Below are positions 1-4,655 of a stretch of DNA of 5,374 nt, piece by piece. The stretch is from Deltaproteobacteria bacterium RBG_16_54_11 (GTDB taxonomy: Bacteria > Desulfobacterota > B13-G15 > RBG-16-54-18): NCBI GenBank assembly GCA_001797905.1, contig MGQS01000090.1:26071-31444 (forward strand). The letters run 5' to 3'. A program made the position numbers and the translations under genes. The notes beneath the pieces are model-generated. The model did no database searches. It was not told the DNA's origin and saw nothing but the letters and a program-made list of their open reading frames with translations. Position 1 is the stretch's first letter. Each line of letters begins with the position of its first letter.

Positions 1-383
1 CAGGGGTTGACGCCATCGAGGTCAGCGGCGGCACCTTTGCATCCGGTGACCTCATGCCAGTGCGCACGGGGATTGTGACGGAAGGTGATGAGGCGTACTT
101 CAAGACCGAGGCCCGCGCCTTTAAGGAGCAGATCGATCTTCCTATTATCCTGGTAGGCGGGATCAGATCTTTTCATATTGCCGAAAGGATTGTGATTGAT
201 AAGATCGTGGACTACATCTCCATGTGCCGGCCCTTTATCAGGGAGCCCGGCCTGATAAACCGGTGGCTATCAGGTGATCGGGGAAAAGCAACCTGCCTCT
301 CCGACTCTAAGTGCCTCAGACCCGCCCTGGCCGGAAAGGGGGTTTACTGCGTGGTGGAAAAGCGGTTGAGGGATAAAAAATAG
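1..383 (+). CDS. NADH:flavin oxidoreductase (Old Yellow Enzyme family), C-terminal part
   Basis: The reading frame is open from base 3 and ends with TAG at 381-383, giving the last 126 residues; the start lies outside the window. The family is FMN-dependent TIM-barrel oxidoreductases that reduce activated alkenes or related substrates with NAD(P)H in the cytoplasm. Visible hallmarks are the strand with EVSGGT near the start, the phosphate-binding segment LVGGIRS (codons around 153-173), the following IDKIVDYISMCRPFIREP block, and the tail GDRGKATC with further cysteines. These match the end of the barrel in OYE-like enzymes. The tail after the barrel is short, so this is probably a stand-alone OYE rather than the longer 2,4-dienoyl-CoA reductase type with an added FAD/NAD domain. 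The substrate cannot be inferred. A clear Shine-Dalgarno sequence overlaps its stop codon and leads into a short ORF at 397. Confidence 0.88.
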   Translation, partial: GVDAIEVSGGTFASGDLMPVRTGIVTEGDEAYFKTEARAFKEQIDLPIILVGGIRSFHIAERIVIDKIVDYISMCRPFIREPGLINRWLSGDRGKATCLSDSKCLRPALAGKGVYCVVEKRLRDKK

Positions 384-396
384 GGAGGCATTCCGC

Positions 397-522
397 ATGA
401 CGTATTCATCACCCATGAGGCCTGGAAATCCCCCCTTACCCCCCTTTAGGAAACCGAAGGTGACCCTTTGGTCAGGGGGGATGGGGGGGATTGAAACCTA
501 CTTTCTCTGTGGCAAAGGGTAA
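397..522 (+). CDS. Doubtful small ORF with a good ribosome binding site, running through the palindrome
   Basis: GGGAGG at 383-388, overlapping the stop of the oxidoreductase, sits 8 bases before ATG at 397. This is textbook start-site geometry. The ORF runs 41 codons to TAA at 520-522 and begins MTYSSPMRPG. From about codon 10 it reads through the C-run/G-run palindrome, so the remainder (NPPLPPF and a glycine-rich stretch) is a by-product of the repeat. One reading is that a gene once started here and the palindrome broke it. Another is a chance start. No domain is recognisable and I do not propose a function. Confidence 0.2.
   Translation: MTYSSPMRPGNPPLPPFRKPKVTLWSGGMGGIETYFLCGKG
426..493. 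repeat. C-run/G-run intergenic palindrome with nested inner stem
   Basis: The left arm (426-445) reads AAATCCCCCCTTACCCCCCT and the right arm (474-493) is its near complement, 16 of 20 positions, with the mismatches at the TTA/ATG spacer between the two runs and at the tip. Inside, ACCGAAGG (453-460) can pair with CCTTTGGT (465-472) across a TGAC loop, with one G-T pair. The whole can fold as one long cruciform or RNA hairpin. Paired C6/G6 runs like these resemble dispersed palindromic repeats I associate with several uncultivated bacterial lineages; that is recollection, not a search. The element sits between two genes, about 34 bases before the ATG at 527. Confidence 0.75.
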
Positions 523-526
523 AAGG

Positions 527-1285
527 ATGATATGCCCTCAATGCAGATTCGAGCAGCCTGACGAGAATGCCGAGTGCCGGAAGTGTGGTATTGTCTTTAA
601 GAAATATCGCGCGCCGCAGGATGCGTTGGCGCGTGAAGGGGAAAAGCATGTGCCGCGCGAGGCACCAGCCTCAGCAGGGGAGGAACCATATTCCGGCAGC
701 TACCTGAAGGAGCTTTTCTTTTTCGTTAAACCCCTCATTAACCCCTTTTCATTTGGCGGCAGGGTGGTTGTCTTTTTAATCATCTTCATCTGGGGATGGC
801 GATTCATCCTTAGTTCTCCGGAGAGCACCTATACCGCCCAATCGTTCATGCACCTCGTCAACCTCCCCTTCCATGAGGCCGGGCACATCATCTTTAGCCC
901 CTTCGGGAAGTTCATTCAGACCCTGGGCGGGACTTTGGGACAGCTGCTCATGCCCCTGGTCTGCTGTGCGGTCCTTCTGCTCAAGACCAGGGATACCTTT
1001 GGGGCTTCGGCAGCTCTGTGGTGGTTCAGTGAAAACTTCATGGACATCGCTCCGTACATCAACGATGCCCGGGCGCTGGAGCTCCCCCTGTTAGGCGGCG
1101 TGACGGGGAAAGGCGTCGTTGACTACCATGATTGGGAATATATCCTGGGGAAACTGGGGTTGCTGCAGTTAGACCACACCCTCGCTTCTCTCTCGTACTT
1201 CATCGGCATCGGACTCATGCTCGGCACCTTTGCGTGGGGAGGTTACCTGCTTGTCAAGCAATTTCAGAATCTCGATACCAAATAG
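527..1285 (+). CDS. Zinc-ribbon membrane protein with HEAGH metalloprotease-like motif
   Basis: A 252-residue protein from ATG 527, preceded by AAGGG at 515-519 (7-base spacing). The frame also opens at TTG 491, but that codon lies in the palindrome and has no ribosome binding site. Residues 3-20 form a four-cysteine zinc ribbon (CPQC, ten residues, CRKC). A charged linker follows to about residue 65. Hydrophobic membrane segments are seen near 79-95, 133-152, 160-175 and 220-244. HEAGH at 116-120, at the start of a membrane-associated segment, fits the HExxH zinc site of intramembrane metallopeptidases (M50-like). Downstream, ENFMDIAPYINDAR (about 169-182) offers acidic and polar residues that could complete the site, and PLLGG follows. 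It resembles conserved bacterial membrane proteins of unknown function. Protease activity is inferred from the motif alone; a structural role is possible. Confidence 0.8.
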   Translation: MICPQCRFEQPDENAECRKCGIVFKKYRAPQDALAREGEKHVPREAPASAGEEPYSGSYLKELFFFVKPLINPFSFGGRVVVFLIIFIWGWRFILSSPESTYTAQSFMHLVNLPFHEAGHIIFSPFGKFIQTLGGTLGQLLMPLVCCAVLLLKTRDTFGASAALWWFSENFMDIAPYINDARALELPLLGGVTGKGVVDYHDWEYILGKLGLLQLDHTLASLSYFIGIGLMLGTFAWGGYLLVKQFQNLDTK

Positions 1286-1370
1286 TCCTTTACAAGAGAA
1301 AGGTCCAAACTATATATACAATCCCCTCTCACGGTTCAAAGGATCACTAACGCGCGAAACAGACGGCTCC

Positions 1371-1392
1371 AAAAAGCTGCTGACGCTTTTTT
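1371..1392. terminator. Terminator-like hairpin between convergent genes
   Basis: AAAAAGC (1371-1377) and GCTTTTT (1385-1391) pair around the loop TGCTGAC, with six Ts at 1387-1392 on the plus strand and a T-run on the minus strand too. It lies two bases beyond the stop of the small minus-strand gene at 1394 and downstream of the plus-strand membrane protein, so it could serve both. The stem has only two G-C pairs, so it is weak. The distance of about 85 bases from the plus gene favours the minus gene as its main user. Confidence 0.4.
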
Positions 1393-1393
1393 G

Positions 1394-1558
1394 TCAGTCC
1401 CTGCTCATCTGCTGGGCATTGCGCTCGATTTCGCTCAGATGGAATTTAAAACAGCTATGCCCTCTCCTGCGCAAATACTGTACCTTTTCCCCGCACCAGG
1501 GGCAGATTAGATATCTTTTGTCCGCCTTTGCAGGCGGATTTGTCTTTGTCCTTGCCAT
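1394..1558 (-). CDS. Small zinc-binding protein candidate (54 aa)
   Basis: ATG at 1558-1556 is preceded on the minus strand by AGAAGG (1569-1564), 5 bases upstream, a strong ribosome binding site. The frame gives 54 residues and ends in TGA at 1396-1394. The N-terminus is basic and disordered-looking (MARTKTNPPAKADKRY). It is followed by CPWC (Cys19, Cys22), then eleven residues to His34, then Cys36 and His40, and ends in a polar, probably helical tail (HLSEIERNAQQMSRD). The CxxC plus His/Cys cluster and the basic stretch LRRRGH suggest a single zinc finger or knuckle that could bind nucleic acid. I do not recognise the family. It stands alone, with a terminator-like hairpin just downstream and a possible promoter at 1631-1659. 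An overlapping frame from ATG 1595 lacks these residues and has a poor ribosome binding site position. Real versus chance cannot be settled without homologues. Confidence 0.55.
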   Translation of the reverse strand: MARTKTNPPAKADKRYLICPWCGEKVQYLRRRGHSCFKFHLSEIERNAQQMSRD

Positions 1559-1591
1559 ATCTACCTTCTTTCCGTCTCACCCGAATCCTCT

Positions 1592-1720
1592 TCATAGAAA
1601 TAAGGTAAACCTCCAATCTTTCGGTATAGTAATATGTGCATCCATCAGGGTATTTTCAAGGTTATCCACATCAATAAATATCAATTTGTTCGATTTAAAG
1701 GGGTATCCGTTACGCCCTCC
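1592..1720 (-). other. Protein-like open frame without a credible start, possible gene remnant
   Basis: On the minus strand, a frame ending in TGA at 1594-1592 encodes a stretch with protein-like composition, including LIFIDVDNLENTL and MDAHITIPKDWRF. It stays open upstream to a TAG near 1783-1785. No start has a ribosome binding site: the candidates are TTG at 1684 (30 residues) and ATG at 1645 (17 residues). It is out of frame with the flippase-like gene upstream. It may be the tail of a decayed gene or a chance frame. I do not recognise it. Confidence 0.2.
1631..1659 (-). promoter_or_regulatory. Possible sigma70 promoter for the small zinc-binding gene
   Basis: Read on the minus strand, TTGAAA (1659-1654) is followed after 17 bases by CATATT (1636-1631), which match the -35 and -10 consensus at five and four of six positions. 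The start of transcription would be near 1624, leaving a leader of about 65 bases before the ATG at 1558. The region is AT-rich, so chance matches are likely. Confidence 0.3.
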
Positions 1721-1796
1721 GAAAGCCCGGCAATAGGGCGGAGGCCTAACGCTAAGAAGCGTTAGCTCAGCAACGATCGTCTAGGTAGGCGGTTGC
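1713..1796. repeat. Cluster of three hairpins directly downstream of the flippase-like gene
   Basis: Three inverted repeats follow one another. The first pairs either CGCCCT (1713-1718) with AGGGCG (1735-1740), or CCTCC and GCCC (1716-1728) with GGGC and GGAGG (1736-1744); the two foldings exclude each other. The second is a perfect seven-base stem, CTAACGC (1746-1752) with GCGTTAG (1759-1765) and loop TAAGAA. The third pairs GCAAC (1770-1774) with GTTGC (1792-1796). No T-run follows on either strand, so these are not ordinary intrinsic terminators. The cluster starts 8 bases past the stop codon of the minus-strand operon and could be a 3' stability structure, a dispersed repeat or the end of a small mobile element. 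Confidence 0.5.
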
Positions 1797-1803
1797 GGTC
1801 CCC

Positions 1804-2814
1804 CTATTTCCCCGCGGCCTTTTCCTCTGCTTCCTGTATCTTGCTCAGGGTGAGGTGATGTCTTCCCAGATACAGAAAGCCGGCGAGGGTGATGGGGATA
1901 TAGTTGACGGCGTGGAAGACGATGGCCAGGCTCAAGGCCTTTTCCAGGGGGATGTTGTAGAGGACGAGGGCATAGGCTACTGCGGCGTGATAGGGGCCGA
2001 TAGTGCCCGGGGTTGAGGGTATCATCATGGCCAGGCAGATGGCCAGCAAGACCATTACCGAGGCGGCGAGAGAGAGCTTGAGTCCGAAGGCAAGCCCGAT
2101 AAGATAGATAGAATAAGCGAAGATTGCCCAGATAACGAGGGAGTAGAGAAAGGCGATTATCATAGTAGCGGTGTTCTCCACGGAGAGGAGGCCATTCCTA
2201 AACGATTGGACGCTGGAGATGCCACGGGTCGCCAGTTTCGAAGAAAAGGGGCGGGTGAAGAATAGGACGATCTTGAGAAACCACCGCGTCCGGGTTTTGA
2301 TGATTACGAGTATCGCAAAGGCAAAACCGCAGATGGCCATGGTTATGTATCCCCCGAGCATAAGCCCCTTTTTAAAAGGGATGTTTCCCGGGGGAAGTTC
2401 GACGAAGGCGAGGACCACGGCAAGCAGACCTAGTACGGTAAGGCCATCAAAGAGCCGCTCCAACACGACGGTAGCGAAGGACGCACTCTTGCCGATACGC
2501 TCGCTACGACCAATGATATAGGCCCGCAGGAAGTCTCCCAGGCGGACCGGAAGGACATTATTGGCCATAAAGCTGATGATCATACTTTCAAAGAGACTGT
2601 GGAACCCGATTTTTTTGATGGGTCGCAGCAAATAGCCCCAGCGTACGGCCCTGAGGGCCATGGACAGGAAAATGATGACAACGATGGGGATCAGATAGAG
2701 ATAGTTGGCCTTTTGGAGGTTTTCAAGCAGCTGACGTAGATCTATCTTGCGAAAGGCCAGATAGACTATAACTACGCTGAAGGCAAATCCGAGCCAGGCC
2801 TTCCAATGCCTCAT
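1804..2814 (-). CDS. Flippase-like membrane protein (lysylphosphatidylglycerol synthase transmembrane family)
   Basis: A 336-residue polytopic inner-membrane protein with about eight hydrophobic segments (near residues 7-22, 39-57, 76-90, 123-142, 152-173, 215-243, 247-265 and 293-317). The family signature is visible: SFMANNVLPVRLGDFLRAY at about 81-99, TVVLERLFDG near 115-124, and PSTPGTIGPYHAA near 266-278, which corresponds to the PGGxGxxE-type motif of the family. This domain occurs as the lipid-flipping half of MprF and in stand-alone proteins often found beside lipid or glycan genes. There is no catalytic aminoacyl-transferase domain here, so lysyl-phospholipid synthesis is not expected; transport of a lipid or lipid-linked sugar is inferred from the family. 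Its ATG overlaps the ribF stop by four bases (ATGA), implying translational coupling, with AGGGGG just upstream. Confidence 0.85.
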   Translation of the reverse strand: MRHWKAWLGFAFSVVIVYLAFRKIDLRQLLENLQKANYLYLIPIVVIIFLSMALRAVRWGYLLRPIKKIGFHSLFESMIISFMANNVLPVRLGDFLRAYIIGRSERIGKSASFATVVLERLFDGLTVLGLLAVVLAFVELPPGNIPFKKGLMLGGYITMAICGFAFAILVIIKTRTRWFLKIVLFFTRPFSSKLATRGISSVQSFRNGLLSVENTATMIIAFLYSLVIWAIFAYSIYLIGLAFGLKLSLAASVMVLLAICLAMMIPSTPGTIGPYHAAVAYALVLYNIPLEKALSLAIVFHAVNYIPITLAGFLYLGRHHLTLSKIQEAEEKAAGK

Positions 2815-3737
2815 TTCCCCCTCAGGATCTCCTTTGCCTTTTGAATATCTTGTCCTATCTGGCGCACCAGCGCATCAACGGAGGGGAAGGTCTGCTCATC
2901 CCGGAGCTTGTCAACCAGGGCGACCTGCAACTCCTTCCCGTAGAGATCGCCGTGGTAGTCAAAGAGAAAGACCTCGACGGCAAGCTTCTCATCGCCAAAG
3001 GTGGGGTTGGTTCCAATGTTCACTACTCCGTCATATGTCTGTTCATCCACAATAACGGTGGCGGCATAGACCCCCTCTTTGGGGTAGAGGTCCTGGGTGA
3101 TCTCCAGATTGGCGGTGGGAAAGCCCAAGCCCTTGCCCCGCGCGTGCCCGTGAATGACCTTGCCGAGCATGAAGAAGTTGCTGCCCAACATGCGGTTGGC
3201 TTCTCTGATATCCCCCCGTGCGATCAACTCCCGTATCCGCGTGCTGCTCACTACCTCGCCGGCCACGGTGTGAGGGGGGATGATCTCCACCCCAAAGCCG
3301 AGCTCTTCCCCTATCTTGTTCAGCTCCTGGGGTGTGCCTGTTCGACCTTTGCCGAAGGTAAAATTGAATCCCACTACCACCCAGCAGGGGGCAATGCGCC
3401 GTTGGACGATCTCCTGGATAAACTCCTTCGCGGACATGCGGGCAATATCCTCGGTAAAGGCGAGGTTGATGGTAACGTCGACACCAAATTGTTCCAGGAG
3501 CATCATCTTCTTGCGATAGGGGGTGATGAGGGGAATCTGCAGCTCGGGGTGCAAGAACTTAACAGGATGGGGCTCAAAGGTGAGGACCACTGCTTCCTTT
3601 TTACCGTCCCTGGCCAGCTCGATGACCCGCTTGATGATCGCCTGATGGCCGAGATGGAGGCCGTCGTAGTTACCAATGGTCACAACCGGGGAGGAGAAAT
3701 CCTCTCTGGTAAAGGTGAGGTCATCGATGATCCGCAT
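2811..3737 (-). CDS. ribF: Bifunctional riboflavin kinase / FMN adenylyltransferase
   Basis: A 308-residue cytoplasmic enzyme that phosphorylates riboflavin to FMN and adenylates FMN to FAD; this is the usual bacterial length. The N-terminal nucleotidyltransferase domain shows GNYDGLHLGH at 22-31, with the HxGH nucleotide-binding motif at His28-His31. It also shows TFEPHP at 53-58, VGFNFTFGKGRTGT at 122-135 and SSTRIRE at 164-170. The C-terminal kinase domain shows HARGKGLGFPTAN at 198-210, with the PTAN motif that binds the substrate and metal, and VEVFLFD with the conserved Glu255. The start chosen is ATG 3737, with GGAAGG at 3750-3745 and a 7-base spacing. The upstream TTG at 3764 would begin within a few bases of the predicted transcription start. 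It is the first gene of an operon with the flippase-like gene. Confidence 0.96.
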   Translation of the reverse strand: MRIIDDLTFTREDFSSPVVTIGNYDGLHLGHQAIIKRVIELARDGKKEAVVLTFEPHPVKFLHPELQIPLITPYRKKMMLLEQFGVDVTINLAFTEDIARMSAKEFIQEIVQRRIAPCWVVVGFNFTFGKGRTGTPQELNKIGEELGFGVEIIPPHTVAGEVVSSTRIRELIARGDIREANRMLGSNFFMLGKVIHGHARGKGLGFPTANLEITQDLYPKEGVYAATVIVDEQTYDGVVNIGTNPTFGDEKLAVEVFLFDYHGDLYGKELQVALVDKLRDEQTFPSVDALVRQIGQDIQKAKEILRGK

Positions 3738-3748
3738 GGGGAAACCTT

Positions 3749-3773
3749 CCACTACCCTTGACAAGGGCAGTGG
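3749..3773. promoter_or_regulatory. 25-bp near-perfect palindrome, possible operator or 5'-leader hairpin
   Basis: CCACTACCCTTG (3749-3760) and CAAGGGCAGTGG (3762-3773) are inverted copies matching at 11 of 12 positions around a single central A at 3761. The one mismatch becomes a G-U pair in minus-strand RNA. The palindrome covers the predicted ribF transcription start (about 3770) and the tRNA -35 box, and its inner end includes the first two bases of the ribF ribosome binding site. As DNA it looks like a repressor operator; as RNA it could form a hairpin just ahead of the ribosome binding site. Confidence 0.6.
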
Positions 3774-3786
3774 ATTAGTATAGGTT
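3758..3786 (+). promoter_or_regulatory. Predicted sigma70 promoter of tRNA-Leu
   Basis: A perfect TTGACA at 3758-3763 is followed after 17 bases by TAGGTT at 3781-3786, or after 15 bases by TATAGG at 3779-3784. The -35 is ideal and the -10 poor. Transcription would start near 3793, about 22 bases before the tRNA, leaving a short 5' leader for RNase P. Confidence 0.55.
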
Positions 3787-3805
3787 ATCGTTTAAGTTTT
3801 TGCAA
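3777..3805 (-). promoter_or_regulatory. Predicted sigma70 promoter of the ribF operon
   Basis: On the minus strand, TTGCAA (3805-3800) and TATACT (3782-3777) are separated by exactly 17 bases. Transcription would start near 3770, giving a leader of about 33 bases to the ATG at 3737. The -10 lies on top of the -10 region of the oppositely directed tRNA promoter, so the two cannot be occupied at once. Confidence 0.6.
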
Positions 3806-3814
3806 TGGATTCGT

Positions 3815-3901
3815 GCCGAAGTGGCGGAACTGGTAGACGCGCTAGGTTCAGGGTCTAGTGGGCGTATGCCTGTGCGGGTTCGAGTCCCGCCTTCGGCACC
3901 A
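3815..3901 (+). tRNA. tRNA-Leu (anticodon CAG)
   Basis: An 87-base class II tRNA with encoded CCA. The acceptor stem is GCCGAAG (3815-3821) with CTTCGGC (3891-3897), discriminator A at 3898 and CCA at 3899-3901. The anticodon stem CTAGG/TCTAG encloses the loop TTCAGGG, with anticodon CAG at 3849-3851, which reads CUG codons. A long variable arm (about 3859-3873, with GGC pairing GCC) is typical of leucine tRNAs. The T arm is GCGGG, TTCGAGT, CCCGC (3874-3890). All arms pair well, so the gene looks functional. It is transcribed away from ribF and followed at once by an intrinsic terminator. Confidence 0.97.
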
Positions 3902-3914
3902 GAGAGATTTCAAG

Positions 3915-3944
3915 GGCCTTCCTTCTCAAGAGAAGGCCTTTTTT
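3915..3944 (+). terminator. Intrinsic terminator of tRNA-Leu
   Basis: GGCCTTC (3915-3921) pairs perfectly with GAAGGCC (3932-3938) around a 10-base loop, followed by six Ts (3939-3944). The stem can be extended by weak pairs between the preceding AA and the T-run. It lies 13 bases after the tRNA CCA end. Confidence 0.92.
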
Positions 3945-4026
3945 ATTGACCCCTTCAGTGAAGGAGATTATATCCTCGCCGTGAGTCGAAGACTTTAATG
4001 AAGTCCTAAAAGGGTCCAAGGGGTCC

Positions 4027-4045
4027 AGTCCCGCCTTTGGCGGGA
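4027..4045. repeat. Hairpin resembling the tRNA-Leu 3' end
   Basis: TCCCGCC (4029-4035) and GGCGGGA (4039-4045) form a perfect seven-base stem with a TTT loop. The first 15 bases from 4027 match the tRNA T-arm/acceptor junction (3883-3897) at 14 positions. The preceding GGGTCC also resembles the T-arm sequence, with a one-base gap. GGGTCCA occurs twice just before it (4012-4018 and 4021-4027). It could be a partial tRNA copy or simply a common G/C hairpin. The rest of the 3945-4137 gap holds only short stems, CCTTC/GAAGG at 3952-3964 and GACTT/AAGTC at 3991-4005, and no gene that I can see. Confidence 0.45.
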
Positions 4046-4137
4046 TTGAATCCTCAAGCCGTGGCCTTTAATCGATGATAGTTGACTTTCTCGGTTAGCG
4101 ATGACCACAATGATAATATAATTAGGTGGCTATTTCT

Positions 4138-4554
4138 ATGAACAACGGCCTCCTCAGCATCAGGGGATTAAAGACCTTTTTTTTCACCCGCTGGGGCGTT
4201 GTCAAGGCGGCAGACGGGGTGGACCTCTCCGTACGGAAAGGGGAGACCCTGGGGCTGGTGGGGGAGTCGGGGTGCGGCAAGAGTATCACTGCCCTTTCCA
4301 TCCTCCGTCTGGTCCCGAGACCCAAAGGGCGGATCGTGGGTGGAGAGATCGTGTTTCAGGGCAGGGATCTCCTGACGCTGGAGGAGGAAGAGATGCGCGC
4401 TATCCGGGGCGGGGAGATCGGGATGATCTTTCAGGAGCCCATGACCTCTCTCAACCCCGTTTTCAGCACCGGGTCTCAGGTGGTCGAAGCAATGCCGTCA
4501 ACAGAGCCCCGTTTTAAGGAAGATCTCTTCCGGGCACTTCGTGGCCTGTCTTGA
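4138..4554 (+). pseudogene. Truncated peptide-type ABC transporter ATPase (OppD/DppD-like)
   Basis: The start is ATG 4138 with AGGTGG at 4124-4129 (8-base spacing); an in-frame GTG at 4126 overlaps that site and is less likely. The 138 residues begin as a normal oligopeptide/dipeptide-type ATPase, with Walker A GESGCGKS at 42-49, the [14 protein letters not shown] segment at 66-79, and Q-loop [16 protein letters not shown] at 94-109 (Gln99). Homology stops at about residue 119 (QVVEAM, near base 4494). The remaining 19 residues are unrelated, and the signature LSGGQ, Walker B, H-loop and C-terminal oligopeptide region are absent. Family members run about 320 residues, so nearly two thirds is missing and the product cannot hydrolyse ATP as a normal ABC subunit. 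No permease or partner ATPase gene is adjacent. It is most likely a gene fragment; a break in the assembly near 4494 is the alternative. Confidence 0.85.
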
Positions 4555-4655
4555 GGTTTGAATGGTGAAAGAGAAATTGGGGCCGCCGGTATGGTAAGGG
4601 TATTGGATTTGTCAGGAGGATTTTATTAAGGGGGAGTCCGTTAAGCGGCGTTATC

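Noticed and set aside
1456..1595. Minus-strand frame from ATG 1595 overlapping the small zinc-binding gene.
   Set aside because: The purine-rich GGAGG is about 14 bases from its ATG, and the product is a lysine/arginine/glycine-rich string without the cysteine pattern of the overlapping frame.
1662..1670. Perfect DnaA-box match (TTATCCACA) in the gene-free gap.
   Set aside because: It stands alone, with no second box nearby, no AT-rich unwinding region and no dnaA, dnaN or gidA neighbour. A single 9-base match is expected by chance.
1230..1736. A 168-codon plus-strand frame across the gap.
   Set aside because: It starts inside the membrane protein gene in another frame, lacks a ribosome binding site and has serine/leucine-rich, antisense-like composition. 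The minus strand shows the better small gene.
1744..1766. GCCTAAC and GCGTTAG, resembling the ends of integron attC sites.
   Set aside because: The palindrome is only about 23 bases, far shorter than known attC sites, the right end does not fit GTTRRRY, and there is no integrase or cassette array.
2841..3761. A 306-codon plus-strand frame opposite ribF.
   Set aside because: It mirrors the strongly conserved ribF gene, has no family features and no ribosome binding site; it is an antisense shadow produced by GC-rich codon usage.
4082..4122. TTGACT and a perfect TATAAT ahead of the truncated ABC gene.
   Set aside because: The two boxes are 29 bases apart, and transcription from this TATAAT would start after the ribosome binding site at 4124-4129. 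It is probably chance in an AT-rich stretch.
4626..4655. Short inverted repeat CCG/CGG near the end of the PBP gene as a terminator.
   Set aside because: The stem is only three base pairs and no T-run follows in the minus-strand direction.
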